A stretch of 64,000 bases of DNA from positions 186,001 through 250,000 of the forward strand of contig NW_024881965.1 of the NCBI RefSeq assembly GCF_019059575.1, in the 5' to 3' direction. Below, in pieces: positions 21,308 through 33,266 of this stretch (its first letter is position 1; each line of letters starts with the position of its first letter). A model generated the notes under the pieces. It did not search any database and was not told where the DNA came from. It saw only the letters and a program-made list of their open reading frames with translations. Source of the stretch: Amphibalanus amphitrite (taxonomy: Eukaryota; Arthropoda; Thecostraca; Balanomorpha; Balanidae). The position numbers and the translations under genes were made by a program.

Positions 21308-24169
21308 AGACATTGTTCATTGAACCGTAGTGCGAATTCTGCTTTTATGAGCTTCCGATTTGTGTGTTCGTATTTTCGGATCGTTTTCTTGAGAGATGTT
21401 GATAATTGTCCGATTATATTGGCAAAGGTTTCAGACATAACATGTATACAAAATTAAATTCCTTAAGCTTTCGAAGACATCTACATCTTCATGATCACAA
21501 GGTTAAATTGTAAAAGCACAGAGCCTAAGTTTGCTATTAGAATGGAAGGGAGAAAAACTAAATTACCAAAATGTGTCATGTGTCATGCATCCATGTAGGT
21601 ATATTAGTTATAGTCTGTTTTTCGTATCTGCTACCTTCACTCAAAGACGGTAAACTCTCTAATCACGTGCTCCAGCGAACATCTTATTAAATCAACACCA
21701 CTGCCAAGGCCCTGCAACTGCAACTGCACTGCACTGCAAGACCACTGCAAAGACTATATATGGCCTTGCTGCAAAGTCAATTTTTATCTCGAACGCAAGA
21801 TCGAACGTCTGTCCCCTTGGCCTATCTCGTTAATCAAAATGCAATGTTCTTTGTCAAGTGAAATGCATTTGCATAAAAACGTGACATCACATTTTCATTC
21901 TGGCAAAATTATCCCTTTCTAATTTCATTATGTTTCAAACAACAGAAGGGCAATGACGTTGGTCTGATCGTAACGTTTTCTTTCAACGTTTCAAAGCAAA
22001 AGAAATGTGGCTGAATGACTGAAATAAGGCGGTGAAGAAGGAGCACAACCAACGAATATCGCCAGAATAACGAACTTCTTCCTTGGATACCAGAAAGAAA
22101 AGTGTTGAAGGCGCGGAGAAACACCGACGGTGGTGGCACAGTACAACTCCGTCATGCTTTCAGCGCAATATAATACGAAAAATGCATACGTTGGTGTTAT
22201 TGTTGTTATTACCTGCATTTGTGTATCATAATATAAACCCTAAGGCGTTGGTGATTGCCAGCGGTCAAAAAGTCATGTCAGACGATAAAGAGCACCAGCA
22301 GCTTTCGACAATACCTAATAGCTGCTAGAACTAAAAATGTTTCGACGGCGCTGTAGTTCAATCGGTTGACAAGGTTTGGTCAGATTCGTCCAAACATGTT
22401 AAGCTCGGGAGTTTTTTAAAGTTATGACCTTCAGTGGCCTTCACTATTGACCTCAGCAAAATGTGGTATAGGTATACTATGTATATACATATTACATACA
22501 CTGCTGAAAGTAATTGTTGAGAGCTATCGATTCTTGCCCGCGTCTTCGCATCTTTCTTACTTTTCGGGATGATCGCGTGAGGCAGATAGGAAAACTATAA
22601 GATGAAGCAAATCTGCCTGGGGACCCCAAGCGGGCGTGGGCTAAGACAATTTTGTTATTCGTCCGTGTAAAAGTTATCGCAACGTAAATAAAGCAAAACT
22701 TTTTTAAGCATTTGAAAAAAAATGGCAGAACATACAACGAATATAGTTTCTCTTACCCAATGAAAAGGAAGTGCAAGCTTTAAACTATTCTTTAAATGTT
22801 CTTAGCAAGAGCGCTTCGCACAATGCAGTTACCTATGAACAGCAAAACGTCCTTGTGTATAGGTTGGTAGTCAGTACCAGGCAAGGATAATACAAGCGAT
22901 ACTCTAGCTTAAAAAGGAAATAGTTCACTTTCACGAAATTATTTTTTTTGCAATGGGTTTGTGATTTTTTATGTTCAAAATGATCAGCAAAGAAAATAAA
23001 ACCTTTTTACAACAGAAGATTATTTTCAATATTTTTGATATAGGAAGAACTTTTCAGTTTCTGTAAGGCACACGCGATCCAGTATGAAAAGAGCATGGGT
23101 CCCGAAAATTCTTCAGAAACTAGAGAAATTATCGCGGCCACCGGCATTTGGGCGACCTGAGGCCTCTTGCACCAAACTACCTAGCTAGGTAAAATCGAAA
23201 AACCGGTTTCAGAATAAGCTAATCTAACGGTGGTATATTTGTTTGCAATAGCCCAATACATACTCCTACATGTGCTTGCTAAATTTTGCACGCAAATTGT
23301 TACAATTGAGGCTTGGACTGGGTATACGTTGCAAAATAATCCAAGCATTGGTGCAAGAGGATTTTGGTGCAAGAGGCCTCTGCTCGTGCTTTTGTTACTG
23401 GAGCGCCTCACTGGAGCGAATTTCTCTAGAGTTCTCGTAGATAATTTCTCTAGTTTCTGAAGAATTTTCGGGACCCATGCTCGTTTCATACTGGATGCGA
23501 ATATATGCAAGGCACACATCCTCAACGCAAGACACATTTTTCGGGACGAGAAATAGAATATCTTTGCCTAGGGTGATCGTTGGGCTGTAAAAGCTCCTGA
23601 TTTATGCTCGTCTCAGCCCAAGCTACGGAACTGCTATTCCAGTTCAAAACCCATGTTAAAATGTGAACTATTTCCTTTAAAGGTTTCTTTTCCGATTTTA
23701 TCTGCGCAGCGAAGGTGAACTCCAACACGAGCAACAAACTCCTGCAATGAGTGGTGGGCCATGCGGTCAAAATTTGAAAACTATACCCTAAAAACGTGCT
23801 GGAGGGGCAAAACATCTTTGAGTGAAGGTAGAAGATACGAAAAACAGACTATAGTGTGTTTACTGAATGTGACGACTGCAAGAGGCCTTAGCAATTTATC
23901 ACGCACAATATGTATTTAGTTTTTCTCCCTTCCATTCTAATAGCAAACTTAGGCTCTGTGCTTTTACAATTTAACCTTGTGATCATAAAGATGTAGATGT
24001 CTTCGAAAGCCTAAGGAATTTAATTTTGTATACATGTTATGTCTGAAACCTTTGCCAATATAATCGGACAATTATCAACATCTCTCAAGAAAACGATCCG
24101 AAAATACGAACACACAAATCGGAAGCTCATAAAAGCAGAATTCGCACTACGGTTCAATGAACAATGTCT
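21308..24169. mobile_element. DNA-transposon-like element with long terminal inverted repeats
   Basis: The ends, starting AGACATTGTTCATTGAACCG, are inverted copies for about 255 bp with only about two mismatches seen. After a 60-70 bp divergent stretch, a second match of about 45 bp follows (TATAGTCTGTTTTTCGTATC at 21604 and its complement near 23832-23855). The 2.1-kb interior has no transposase frame and carries nested inverted repeats. It looks non-autonomous and recently active or gene-converted. Confidence 0.8.
23065..23515. repeat. nested inverted repeat inside the long-TIR element
   Basis: About 75 bp around CCAGTATGAAAAGAGCATGG (23080-23135) recurs inverted at 23440-23500 (CCCATGCTCGTTTCATACTGG). 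GCAAGAGGCCTC copies flank the centre. Confidence 0.7.
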
Positions 24170-24864
24170 AAATGAAGATACTCTGCCTATCTACACAAAC
24201 AATGCAAAGAATATATAAGGAGCAACAGCTGGTGATAATTTATAATGTAGGATAGTAGGCAGATATTATTCACGTCGCAGGCCGTTTAGACGTAACACCG
24301 CTTCTACCTAAATATGTGTTCTGTGAGCTGTGACGTCGTGGCCGTTGGCTTTGATCCATGGGTGAGGTGATCCGCTTTATGTAAATTATAGGCCAAGGTG
24401 GACGGCAGGATATAGACGACAAAACTATGGATTCTGATTTTTTGGGTTGTGTTGTAAGCGGAACTCTAAAATAACGCTTTCTCCAAAGCTGACGTAAGTG
24501 ATAAGTGATAAAGTAAGATTTACCGCGAGCTTGACCACAGTTAGCTGAGGAGTGAGGATATACTCCAAACTCCCGAGAATAATGCTACTGAGCTTCTCAC
24601 TCCAGCTCAATGGCTAACCGTCCATTTCATCAAAATATCACCAAGCACCGATACGTACCTATACAATATGAGCGTACAAAAATCTAACCCAAGAGCAAAG
24701 TGTAAACGTTTTATTGAAAAAAGCAAAACATGCGAAAGGCATGCCCACTTAAAAGTACAAAAGAAGACAAGAAGAAGCAGAGCCAAGCTGCTTTCAAATG
24801 GCACGAGTGAATCGTGCGGTTCTCGGTCCTCCGCGAGGCTTTCCTGAACTGACAGAACAGCTGC
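24170..24864. other. intergenic, no gene recognised
   Basis: AT-rich. A direct copy of ACAATGCAAAGA (24199-24210) echoes 21299-21310 at the left end of the long-TIR element. Confidence 0.4.
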
Positions 24865-25230
24865 CTCGGCTGTGTCGTCCGACTGCAGGGGGACGGTCTC
24901 GGCTGTGTCGTCCGACTGCAGGGGGACGGTCTCGGCTGTGTCGTCCGACTGTAGAGGGACGGTCTCGGCTGTGTCGTCCGAATAAGAGGGACGGTCTCGG
25001 CTGTGTCGTCCGACTGCAGGGGACGGTCTCGGCTGTGTCGTCCGACTGCAGAGGGACGGTCTCGGCTGTGTCGTCCGACTGCAGGGGGACGGTCTCGGCT
25101 GTGTCGTCCGAATGAGACAGACGGTCTCGGCTGTGTCGTCCGACTGCAGACGGACGGTCTCGGCTGTGTCGTCCGACTGCAGACGGACGGTCTCGGCTGT
25201 GTCGTCCGAATGAATTATGAGACAGACGGT
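24865..25230. repeat. 33-bp minisatellite (GTCTCGGCTGTGTCGTCCGA)
   Basis: There are about eleven units, with a step of 33 bp in the first three and variants thereafter. A multiple of three keeps frames open on both strands; the minus frame repeats TAETVPLQSDD. No domain was recognised. Confidence 0.85.
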
Positions 25231-25234
25231 CTCG

Positions 25235-25555
25235 GCTGTCTCAATCGAACGATCTCGTCTGTTTTGGATGGACGGACTCGTCTTCTTTCGGACCGAATGT
25301 CTCGTCTTCATATTTTTTTTTCATAGATAACATGATTCATATTATCTATGTTAAAAAAAAATCGTTTGCCTTGGACGAGCAAACTATTTTGTCTGTACAA
25401 GAGAGGCAGACTTGTCCGTCTCCGGCGGATCCTCTTGTCTGTTGTTTCGTCTGTCTCGTACCGACTGTCTCGTCTGTCTCGTACCGACTGTCTCGTCTGT
25501 CTCGTACTGAATGTATCGTCTGTCCCACACTGACTGTCACGTCTGCCTCTTCTTG
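25235..25555. repeat. related TCGTCTGTCTCGTACCGACTG repeats around a short hairpin
   Basis: Units of about 20-21 bases occur at 25440-25520, with diverged copies on both sides. A hairpin CATAGATAACATGATTCATA TTATCTATG lies at 25321-25350, flanked by T and A runs. Confidence 0.6.
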
Positions 25556-25774
25556 CCGACACCGGCCGCCAGTTCCTCCGGCTGGCCACCTATACACCAG
25601 CGCTGTGGCGGCGCTAAGCTAATCCAGCGTTCCAGGTGGGGAACTTGTCTGACGTCAGCCCCAGATGCACATATTCTCGGAGTGTCTCAGTCTGAGCCGC
25701 CGGCGGCGTCTGGCGGAGCCGGCTCGGCCACGGCAAGGTCCGGATAGCTGGTGTGGAGTCTGGGCGCAGCCGAC

Positions 25775-26060
25775 CGGTCATCGAGACAGCCGGACTAGGA
25801 TTAGGGCGGGACTGTGAGCTGTGATCCCCCGAGGACCACAGGGCGCCTATGGCCAGCCCAAGGGAGTCCCAGTCAGCCGCAGGGCGTTCTCAGACAGCCG
25901 GGCTAGGATTGGGGCGGGTCCGTGATACCCCGAGGACCACAGCGCGCCTATGGTCATCCCACGGGGTGTCCTTGGCCAGCCCCCCAGGGCGCCACAGGAC
26001 AGCCGGACTAGGATTGGGGCGGGTCCGTGATCCCCGAGGATCACAGCGCGTCCCCGAGCA
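25775..26060. repeat. about 105-bp tandem repeat
   Basis: Three copies of ACAGCCGGACTAGGATTAGG (or GGCTAGGATTGGGG) begin near 25788, 25894 and 25999. Each is followed by CCCGAGGACCACAG. Confidence 0.75.
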
Positions 26061-28847
26061 CCACACAATTACGGTGTTCAGAATGACATGACGAAACTCT
26101 TTTGAGTTAAGAGGTGAGCAAAATCACCGACCTCAGAAAGGCCAGACTTATTAGCCGAGTCCCCAAACAAGACGCACGCGAAGAAATGATAACTAATAAC
26201 TCAAATGCGCAGCAGTTCTCAAAACTAACTAAACACGAATGCCCATACAAATTACTATTCCTTGCAGACTGCTCGGCTCGCAGAAGGTTGGGCGTGATGA
26301 CCGATTTCCCGCACCTTTACCTCGCACAAAATTCATCGGAGCCACGATCATGACATAAGCCGGCCGACATCGGCTACATAAGCCGAACACAAACTAACCG
26401 GGGAATGGCGACGGAAATTCCCAAATGCTGGCGAAAACCAGACCAGAAGTTTGGCGTTCCAGAAAAGAGACAAATGTAGCAGCATGATAACGTGGTCTTT
26501 CCTTCATTCTCTTCTTGCCAGAGAAGGTTGGCATTGCATTGTTTCAAACCTGTTAAAAAACCTGATCATTTGCTACAAAGCGCTTGCTCCTTGTCGCCAT
26601 TTACTGATCATCTAGCTGCATGAAATGATGTTGCTTGCAAAAATTCACAGAATCCCCACTCTTCCGTGTAACAAGCAGATGCCTATATCCAGTTCAGGTG
26701 TCTTTAGCCGTGGCTCTGACGAGAGGATCGCTGAACGTTTCATCACTCTGTCGGGGAGGCCGCCTAAAGCCGGAATAACCTCGGTTCACACACTAGCATC
26801 ACGGCTGAACACGTCATCATCAGTCTAAGCAGCTTGGTCACCTCAGTTCCAGACGCGAACAAGCAAAATGCGGCGATAACCCTATTAGCACGTCATGCAG
26901 GAGACCATTTTTGACAATGTCAATCCGCGACATGTTTTTCCGTCTCCGCAGTCCGCAGATAAGCCGGGCGAGAGACGGTGTTTTTTCTGGGGGGGGGGGG
27001 GATCAGACTGGTCAGCGATCTTTACTATCGTGGAGGATGGTGGGGGGAGGGGGAGGGGGGAGGGGCAGGCGGTCTGACGGGGTGACATCACGGTCCCATG
27101 AGCCAGTCAGCTGCTGGGTGTACTCCGCCCCCCCCCCCGACCCTCCCCTCGCCGGCGCATCCGGCTCCCACTGATCCGGCCCGCACGTGGCGCCGCCAAT
27201 GATCCTACTAAATACCTCGCAGAAACCCGCGCCCGGCTATGCCGATGAATACGGAAAAATACACACACGTCGAGAGATGATGACATCATAGCCGAGCAAC
27301 AGCAGCTTATGGTCAGCTACAGACTGAAACGTGCATGAGAAACAACGATTTGAAGATAACTGAAAATTGAAATATGCCGAAACTCATGCTGAAAATTGAA
27401 AATAGTGTACTGAGCTTATTGGCAAAAACTGACATAATGCAAGCATTTGTACGTCGGACCCATTTCGGCATAAATCACGCGGTATTATACCGTATAGGAG
27501 TTAGTAGTGAAGAAGCAGTTGCTGCTAACGAATACCACAGGCTGCAATGTTGGTAGTTGCATACAAACTTGGTGCATAAAAAAATTGTTTTGGCAATATC
27601 AGGTTAACTGATCGTCAGGAAGTAATCACTTTTTTTGCCAAGAGATTCTAGGACCTCTCAACGAGTTTTCTGTTACCAATCGAGAAGTCTAATTTCATGA
27701 GACTGGTGTGTCACATCAAACTTGCTTACTTCATTCGATCCTATTTCCTAAAAATAAGAGTTGAGCTCAGGTGAGGTCAGGTCAGAGGCATTCCCCGTTT
27801 TATTACAATTGTAAAAATTGCAGGTCATTTTGACTAGAAAATCGACATGCAAATTTTTCTACCAAAAGGGCAAAATGGGCCAAAACTCTGCGCCTAATTG
27901 GTGTTTGTTTCAAGCAGGAGCGTTGATAAAAGTCATGGACTACAAGGCAAAAGCAAGATCCATCGCATTTTCTGAAATATCACTTTGGTGATCTCGGCGT
28001 TCACCTGGTTGACTTGAAAAAGTACCCTAAAAACTTGAAATAGTCTAGGCTTTATATTTTACGCTTTTACTCTTGGTTTCCGGCTCAGCAAAGAGCCTTT
28101 TGCCCCCTCCGCACCAAATCTCAGGCCCCACATGACCCGGCTCTTGGATGAGCTGGTCAACGACGATCCGACAGACAGCTATCTGCGATCTTCTACGATG
28201 CGGCGGTAGCTAGACCCGCTAGGCCCTTTTCCTTACACCAATCACCAATCCTAACTTAGCAGTGTTCCTCTCACCCACAGAGTCTCTAGAAACACACCAC
28301 TGTATTGCGATGAGGTCACCTCAGCGTATCACATATTGGTACCGCAGTGCCCAGACTCGCCCACCGCCCGGGCGTGGGGCAGGCAGCGGCCATATAATAT
28401 AACTTATCTGTATAGGATATATCTGTAATCACACTGAACGCAGCCGTCCGGGTGACCCACGGAAGAGCGGCCACCAGCGCCACCTACGGAACGGGTCACC
28501 GATGGACCGATCGGCAGCGAGCCACCACCGGAGGGTGCCAGCTACTCGGCAGGCGTCGCCGTCAGCACCTTCTTACCAAACAAACGGATGAACACAACCA
28601 TACCTGGAATGGGAGAACCCACGGGACGTCAATGTACAGCGTGGACATATACATACACAGCAGTCAGGCGGAAAGCAGGGAACGAGCTGGACTGGCGTTA
28701 ACACAGATGAGTAGCAAGTATGCAACTAGTCATCTGGAATGATAGCACGAAACATATTGTAATGAGTCTAGCATAAAATCCACCAGGGATAATCCTCAAT
28801 ACGCGCATCATACTCACTAATAGGGCGTGGTATGTCCGCGGCTCACA
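26061..28847. other. intergenic or USE1 3' region; last USE1 exon expected here or further left
   Basis: Holds G runs and a G-quadruplex-capable tract near 27.0 kb and a C run at 27130. No segment could be assigned to the missing USE1 C-terminus. Confidence 0.4.
27042..27065 (+). other. G-quadruplex-capable tract
   Basis: G runs of four to six separated by single A bases; a run of thirteen Gs lies 50 bp upstream (26988-27001). Confidence 0.6.
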
Positions 28848-29760
28848 TTAACCCTCGCCGGCACAGGGGGGGGGGGGGGGGGGGTTGATGCAACCTCCCT
28901 AAGGTTTTTTCGCGAATAACTCGCGTAAAAAGCTGCCGATCGCGACGAAACTTTCAGTACCCTCGCATCGATCAATTTTACACCTACCCTGAAAATTTCA
29001 TGACCCTGACCCAAATGACCTTTGACCTGTGACCTCTTTTCCGAGACCATGTTTGGCCCGAATCGCGATTCGGCGTATGTCGGCTCGCATTAGCCGCGCG
29101 TTTGCAAGCTTTTCGTGGTTTCAAACGTTCAAACATGTGATTTGATGTTGCTCCCATACATTAGGGTGGGTGTCAAGGTCACCTGAAGGTCAGGTCAGGT
29201 CATTGGCCTTTGGTGACCTCGGGTGACCTCGGTTCACTTTTTCGAGTTTTACATATGTATTTCTAGGCTAGTTTTTGGAGCTGAATTCGAATTTAGCAAC
29301 CATTTGAACATTTACGAAGTAGTTTTGGTGCCTTCGTAACATGTTACGAAGCTGTCAGAGTCGGTTGACACGTATTACGAATACCCGTCACAACCCCTAC
29401 CGGTTGACCTGACTTGACCTGACCCGACCTGGTCTAAATGCTTAAAAACATAATCTCTGATCAAAACTAACACGATATTCGTGATCAGCATCCCGGAAAA
29501 CCACATAGCAGCCACACTTTACGACTTTCTAACAGGTCCCGATTTTCCCCGTTTTCGGGTCATTGACCTGACCTGGAAGGTCATCCGATGACCTAGGACC
29601 TTAAAATTAGGTATCATCGGCTTCCTCTCGTGACGGGCAACACGCTCGTTTTTCCGCGAAGCTCTAGCTCGATCAGGGGCCAAACGCGAGGGGGGGTCGT
29701 ACCCCCCCCCCCCCCCCTTGTGCCGTCGAAGGACGCGAAATGGCCTGTGCCGGCGAGGCG
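28848..29760. mobile_element. MITE with poly-G/poly-C ends and AGGTCA-rich body (copy 1)
   Basis: The left end is TTAACCCTCGCCGGCACAGG plus a G run (28867-28884). The right end is a C run followed by CCTGTGCCGGCGAGG, inverted relative to the left. The interior is dense in TGACC/AGGTCA. It shares the TTTCAGTACC...ATCAATTT layout with the element at 51590. It lies 70 bp past the USE1 exon 6 donor. Confidence 0.7.
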
Positions 29761-29829
29761 ATTCGACCCCTTACCCGACGACATAATACGCCCCTCGGCC
29801 CTGCTGATACCACAGGTAACTCGACTCAC

Positions 29830-29971
29830 CCATGAATGTGGCGCAGACGACGGCGAGCATGATCCAGAGCCAGCAGCGGCAGGCGCGCCGGCTGAACTCG
29901 GCCAGCCGCTGCGACTCGCGCTCCAGACGACCCGTGTTCTTGTCCGTCAGCGCAGTGCTGCGCTCTAGCGT
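29830..29971 (-). CDS. USE1: USE1 exon 6 (end of SNARE motif and start of membrane anchor)
   Basis: The exon has acceptor tttcag and donor atgg|gtgagt. It encodes TLERSTALTDKNTGRLERES and then QRLAEFSRRACRCWLWIMLA VVCATFMG. The hydrophobic anchor is cut by the intron, so a short terminal exon is required. Confidence 0.9.
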
Positions 29972-32900
29972 CTGAAACGGGAACCACGCTCAGCACTGCC
30001 ACCTGACGGACGGGTCGGTAACTAGCGGCAGCCGAAACAAAACTGGAAAATTCAGCCAAAGCGTCAACCGAATCGTACATGGTTGATGATTACGACCACA
30101 TTTTGCAACTGATAAAAGGCTCCCTTGCCAATGTTTTAGCTAACATTCATATTGGTGTCGTATCTATTCCTTATTGCCCACCATTACAACACCACACATT
30201 GACAGCCTGAGAGTAGCTAGGAGGGGACACTGGAATCACGAATATTCAGATTTCACCTACAAAACAGAAACTTCTAATGTCCCGAAATATTACACAAACT
30301 TAACTCGCACTGAAGCCAGCTCACCTCTCTGTCTTTGGCGATGACGTTTTTGGCGATGAGCGACTGCTCCTTGAGGTTTCTGGTGAGTGCCAGCATCTCC
30401 TCGGCGGCCCGTTCCTGCAGCTCGTGGTGGCGCTTCATCACCTGCTCAAAGTCTTCCTCCACACTGCCGCCACCGCTAGCAGGAGACGCCGCCTCGCCCC
30501 CTGCAACGGACGAATTCAGTGCCTAAGCTACTCGTGACGGGATATCACACTTACAGAAAGCGCAGTAAAAACCCGTGACACTGCTTCCGCTGGTCATACC
30601 ACTAACAAAAATAAATGACCAGTAGGAACCTCAATAATCAAAGCTTGCCGAACTTCTTCCAAACAAAATACCGTTCTTCATAACGAACGTTCTCAAGCTG
30701 TTGCTTTACCAATCTGAAAACCATGACATCCCTTGGTCCGCGTCCCAGTCCTCTTCACCCTCCCCCACCAATACCCCTCGGTGCCTTCACTCACCGACGG
30801 GCGTTCCCAGCAGCTGGGCCCTGGCCTCGGCGTGCGCGCGGCCGCCGCGCCGGTGCCGCAGCTCTGTGAGCGCCGGACTGGCGTGTGATCTGGACACCAA
30901 AGTCAGTACTGGAGACACGGGCGGACTGGCGGCCGGGCGGGCCGGCGGCTCGGCGGACGGAGGGGTCACCTGCAGACGAAAACGGCACGGGGGGGGGACG
31001 GTCAGGGCGGGAAGGTCATGACGAGACGGTTAGAGTACATCACGGGAGGGTCAGAGGAAAACAAGGTACAGACAGGGTACATCATGGTACGGTCAGAGTA
31101 CGACATTAGACGGCCAGAAAAGAGTATGTACATACAGTACGGGGTGGTCAGGAGACGACACGGAACGATGGTCACGGCGACATGGGATGGAGAAAGGAAG
31201 GTGCGTAAGGGTCGTGGTACCTCATGCCGTAAAGAGGGTAAGACCAGGCCAACACAGATTACCTGATGCAAGGGGTGACCCAAGGTCGCGCCAGTTTTCA
31301 TCAGGGGGCAGGATACAAGTCAGTGGGCGGGGAAAATTAATCTTACACCAATTCAAGATGCTGTCTACGTGTAACGGTAGATCGTTTAAATGGTCCAGCT
31401 AACGTCAGTTTTAGCTGGAATCTGTTTAGAAGGACATACATAAACTTAATACACTTAAACAATGGTTAGGTAATCTGGAAAAAAAGGAATTTTGAGTCGA
31501 TCCTCCGCCTACCTGCGGCTCCGGCGGCAAAAAGCTCTGCAGGTGTTCAATGCGTCTGACGAACTCGCTCAGCTTTTCCGGACTCGGTGCACTGCAAACA
31601 AGATAAAAGGCGTCAGCTCACGGCTGACGATGACATGTGATCAAGAATAAAGCACGCATCAGGTGTTGGTGTAAAGGCAAAGGCTGTTATAAGGGCATGA
31701 TAACACAATTTAAGTTTTGGCCTATACCAATGCGGAAAAAATCCATAGTACCTACCAACTAGAGATGTCAATCGGGTACCCACTTTTTGGTATACCGATA
31801 CCAAACCGATACCAACTTGGTATTTGGTATTTCAATCCTAATGTGTTTGGTATTTTGTTGGTATTTCCCTCATCTTTAAAAGTTGGTTCGGTTTCGGTAT
31901 TTTCCCACGGTTTTGGTTGGTATTTGGTTTGGTATCGCTATTCCTATTTTCTGTAATTGACAATTGATATCACTAGTACCAACTACCAGTTCAAAGGATC
32001 TCTCAAGAAAATGATCAATCATCCGGGTAACTGATGACCGGGGTCCGGAACTAGCGGGATACATACATAAGACTATCGTAACGCTCACTATCAATCTGCC
32101 CAAAAGAAAGGCTACAAATATCAATTGAACCTCATCGAGCTAATACGGTACAGAGTATATGTCATTACATGCTAGGCTAAGATCATTCCTATTTTCCGTT
32201 AATGCATGGATCCGATTAGATGCCTATGCGAACGGTTGTCTTTTTTATCAGGCAACTTGAGAGCAACAGCATCGCCATGACTGAAATACGGCAAAGCAAT
32301 CAGCAGCATTAAATCGATCGTGTCGAGTCGTGGGAAATTTGGCTAAATTTCACACCGTAGCAAGTGGAATATACTCGTCAAAGCTGTTACTTACCTCGGG
32401 CTTGACTTCAGGGCGTCAAACTGAGTTCGGAGCGCCTTAACGTACTGCAACAGAGGAAAAAGATCATTGTTAAATAAATAACCTCGAAAGCACGGCTAGT
32501 CGCATATCGTGGCCAGAGAGCAGCCTAATTTTTTAAGTCATTCGTTCCCAGGAAATTAGCTATGTATATTTACAGTTCGGATTTAACTCTGGGATAATAT
32601 ACATCTAATGTATCTAACTCAAAAGTCCACATATTTCGGATGATATTGCTCACCCTTGGTCACTGGACAAAAATAAAAAGGGTACTTTTTGGACTTCTGA
32701 GTTAGATATTATTATCCCAGAGAATAATCCGAAAAGTAACTATACATAGCCTAAAATTGCGAAAAAAGGAGGAAGTGTAAAGTGTTGATTGTTAGAAATC
32801 AATTACACGGGTCATTTAGTCGCGGTCATGACGCATTATCACCGCATCGCGCGTAAAAAAAAAAAACTTATTAATTGACATCAGTACCAAGGCCATATCA

Positions 32901-33266
32901 GTACCAAATAATGGAACGGATGCGTGGGTACAGTGTGGGTACAGTCAAGGCCCTAGATACAGGCCCTGGGTACAGTGTTCGTACTTCCAAGACGGTTCGG
33001 TGGTAGACTAAAGGTTTCCAAGTCGGCTTCGGATGCTAGTCACCGAAAACGGCAGTTATTCTTTTTGTAAATCCCCACTACGATCAGCGCGATGACAGTC
33101 TCCCCTGCTCTATCGTTGCTCTGACCCGCGGAAGGACGGGCCACCGACCGCTGCGGCGCGTGCTGACCTGCTCGTAGCGCCAGTTGCCGTCGCACTCCTC
33201 AGCGGCTGCCATCCGTTCACACTGCTGCAGCAGACGGCACAGGTTCACCTCCATCCGAGACGCCAT
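29830..33266 (-). CDS. USE1: USE1 (p31-type ER Qc-SNARE), last exon not found
   Basis: Six minus-strand exons (33168-33266, 32395-32444, 31513-31591, 30795-30969, 30325-30500, 29830-29971) join in phase into 240 codons from an ATG at 33266. The start MASRMEVNLCRLLQQCERMA fits the conserved USE1 N-terminus. The central SNARE region reads VMKRHHELQERAAEEMLAL, then NLKEQSLIAKNVIAKDRE and TLERSTALTDKN. It is followed by an arginine-rich turn and the start of a membrane anchor (CWLWIMLAVVCATFMG). Known role: SNARE on the ER, partner of the NRZ tether in Golgi-to-ER retrograde transport. Family members are about 250-260 residues, so only some 10-20 C-terminal residues are missing. The last donor (29829) is followed within about 70 bp by a MITE, so the final exon must lie at lower coordinates; I could not find it. 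Confidence 0.9.
30325..30500 (-). CDS. USE1: USE1 exon 5 (SNARE motif)
   Basis: The exon has acceptor gttgcag and donor agagag|gtgagc. It encodes a glycine/serine stretch and then the heptad-patterned VEEDFEQVMKRHHELQERAA and EEMLALTRNLKEQSLIAKNV, the SNARE core with hydrophobic layers. Confidence 0.92.
30795..30969 (-). CDS. USE1: USE1 exon 4 (linker)
   Basis: The exon has acceptor ctgcag and donor gtcg|gtgagt and leaves one base. It encodes a proline/alanine-rich linker and then ALTELRHRRGGRAHAEARAQ LLGTPVG, the usual poorly conserved middle of USE1 before the SNARE motif. Confidence 0.85.
31513..31591 (-). CDS. USE1: USE1 exon 3
   Basis: The exon has 79 bases, acceptor tttgcag and donor ccgcag|gtaggc. 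It encodes APSPEKLSEFVRRIEHLQSF then LPPEPQ and ends in phase 0. Confidence 0.85.
31720..31960. repeat. TTGGTAT/ATACCAA-rich stretch
   Basis: ATACCGATACCAAACCGATA lies left and many TTTGGTAT/TCGGTATT words right, so the two halves can partly pair. It is simple-sequence-like and lies in USE1 intron 2. Confidence 0.55.
32395..32444 (-). CDS. USE1: USE1 exon 2
   Basis: The exon has fifty bases, acceptor ttgcag and donor ccgag|gtaagt. It encodes YVKALRTQFDALKSSP plus two bases of a split serine codon, completed by exon 3. Confidence 0.85.
32555..32755. mobile_element. fold-back MITE, about 195 bp
   Basis: The arms GCTATGTATATTTAC...CGGATTTAACTCTGGGATAA and TTATCCCAGAGAATAATCCG...GTAACTATACATAGC pair with small interruptions. 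It lies in USE1 intron 1. Confidence 0.75.
33168..33266 (-). CDS. USE1: USE1 exon 1 (coding start)
   Basis: The exon has 33 codons from ATG, ending GAGCAG|gtcagc in phase 0. It encodes MASRMEVNLCRLLQQCERMA ... NWRYEQ. An acceptor (ttttcacag) on the minus strand at 33360-33368 suggests that the same exon begins with about 93 bases of 5' UTR (33267-33359). Confidence 0.9.
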
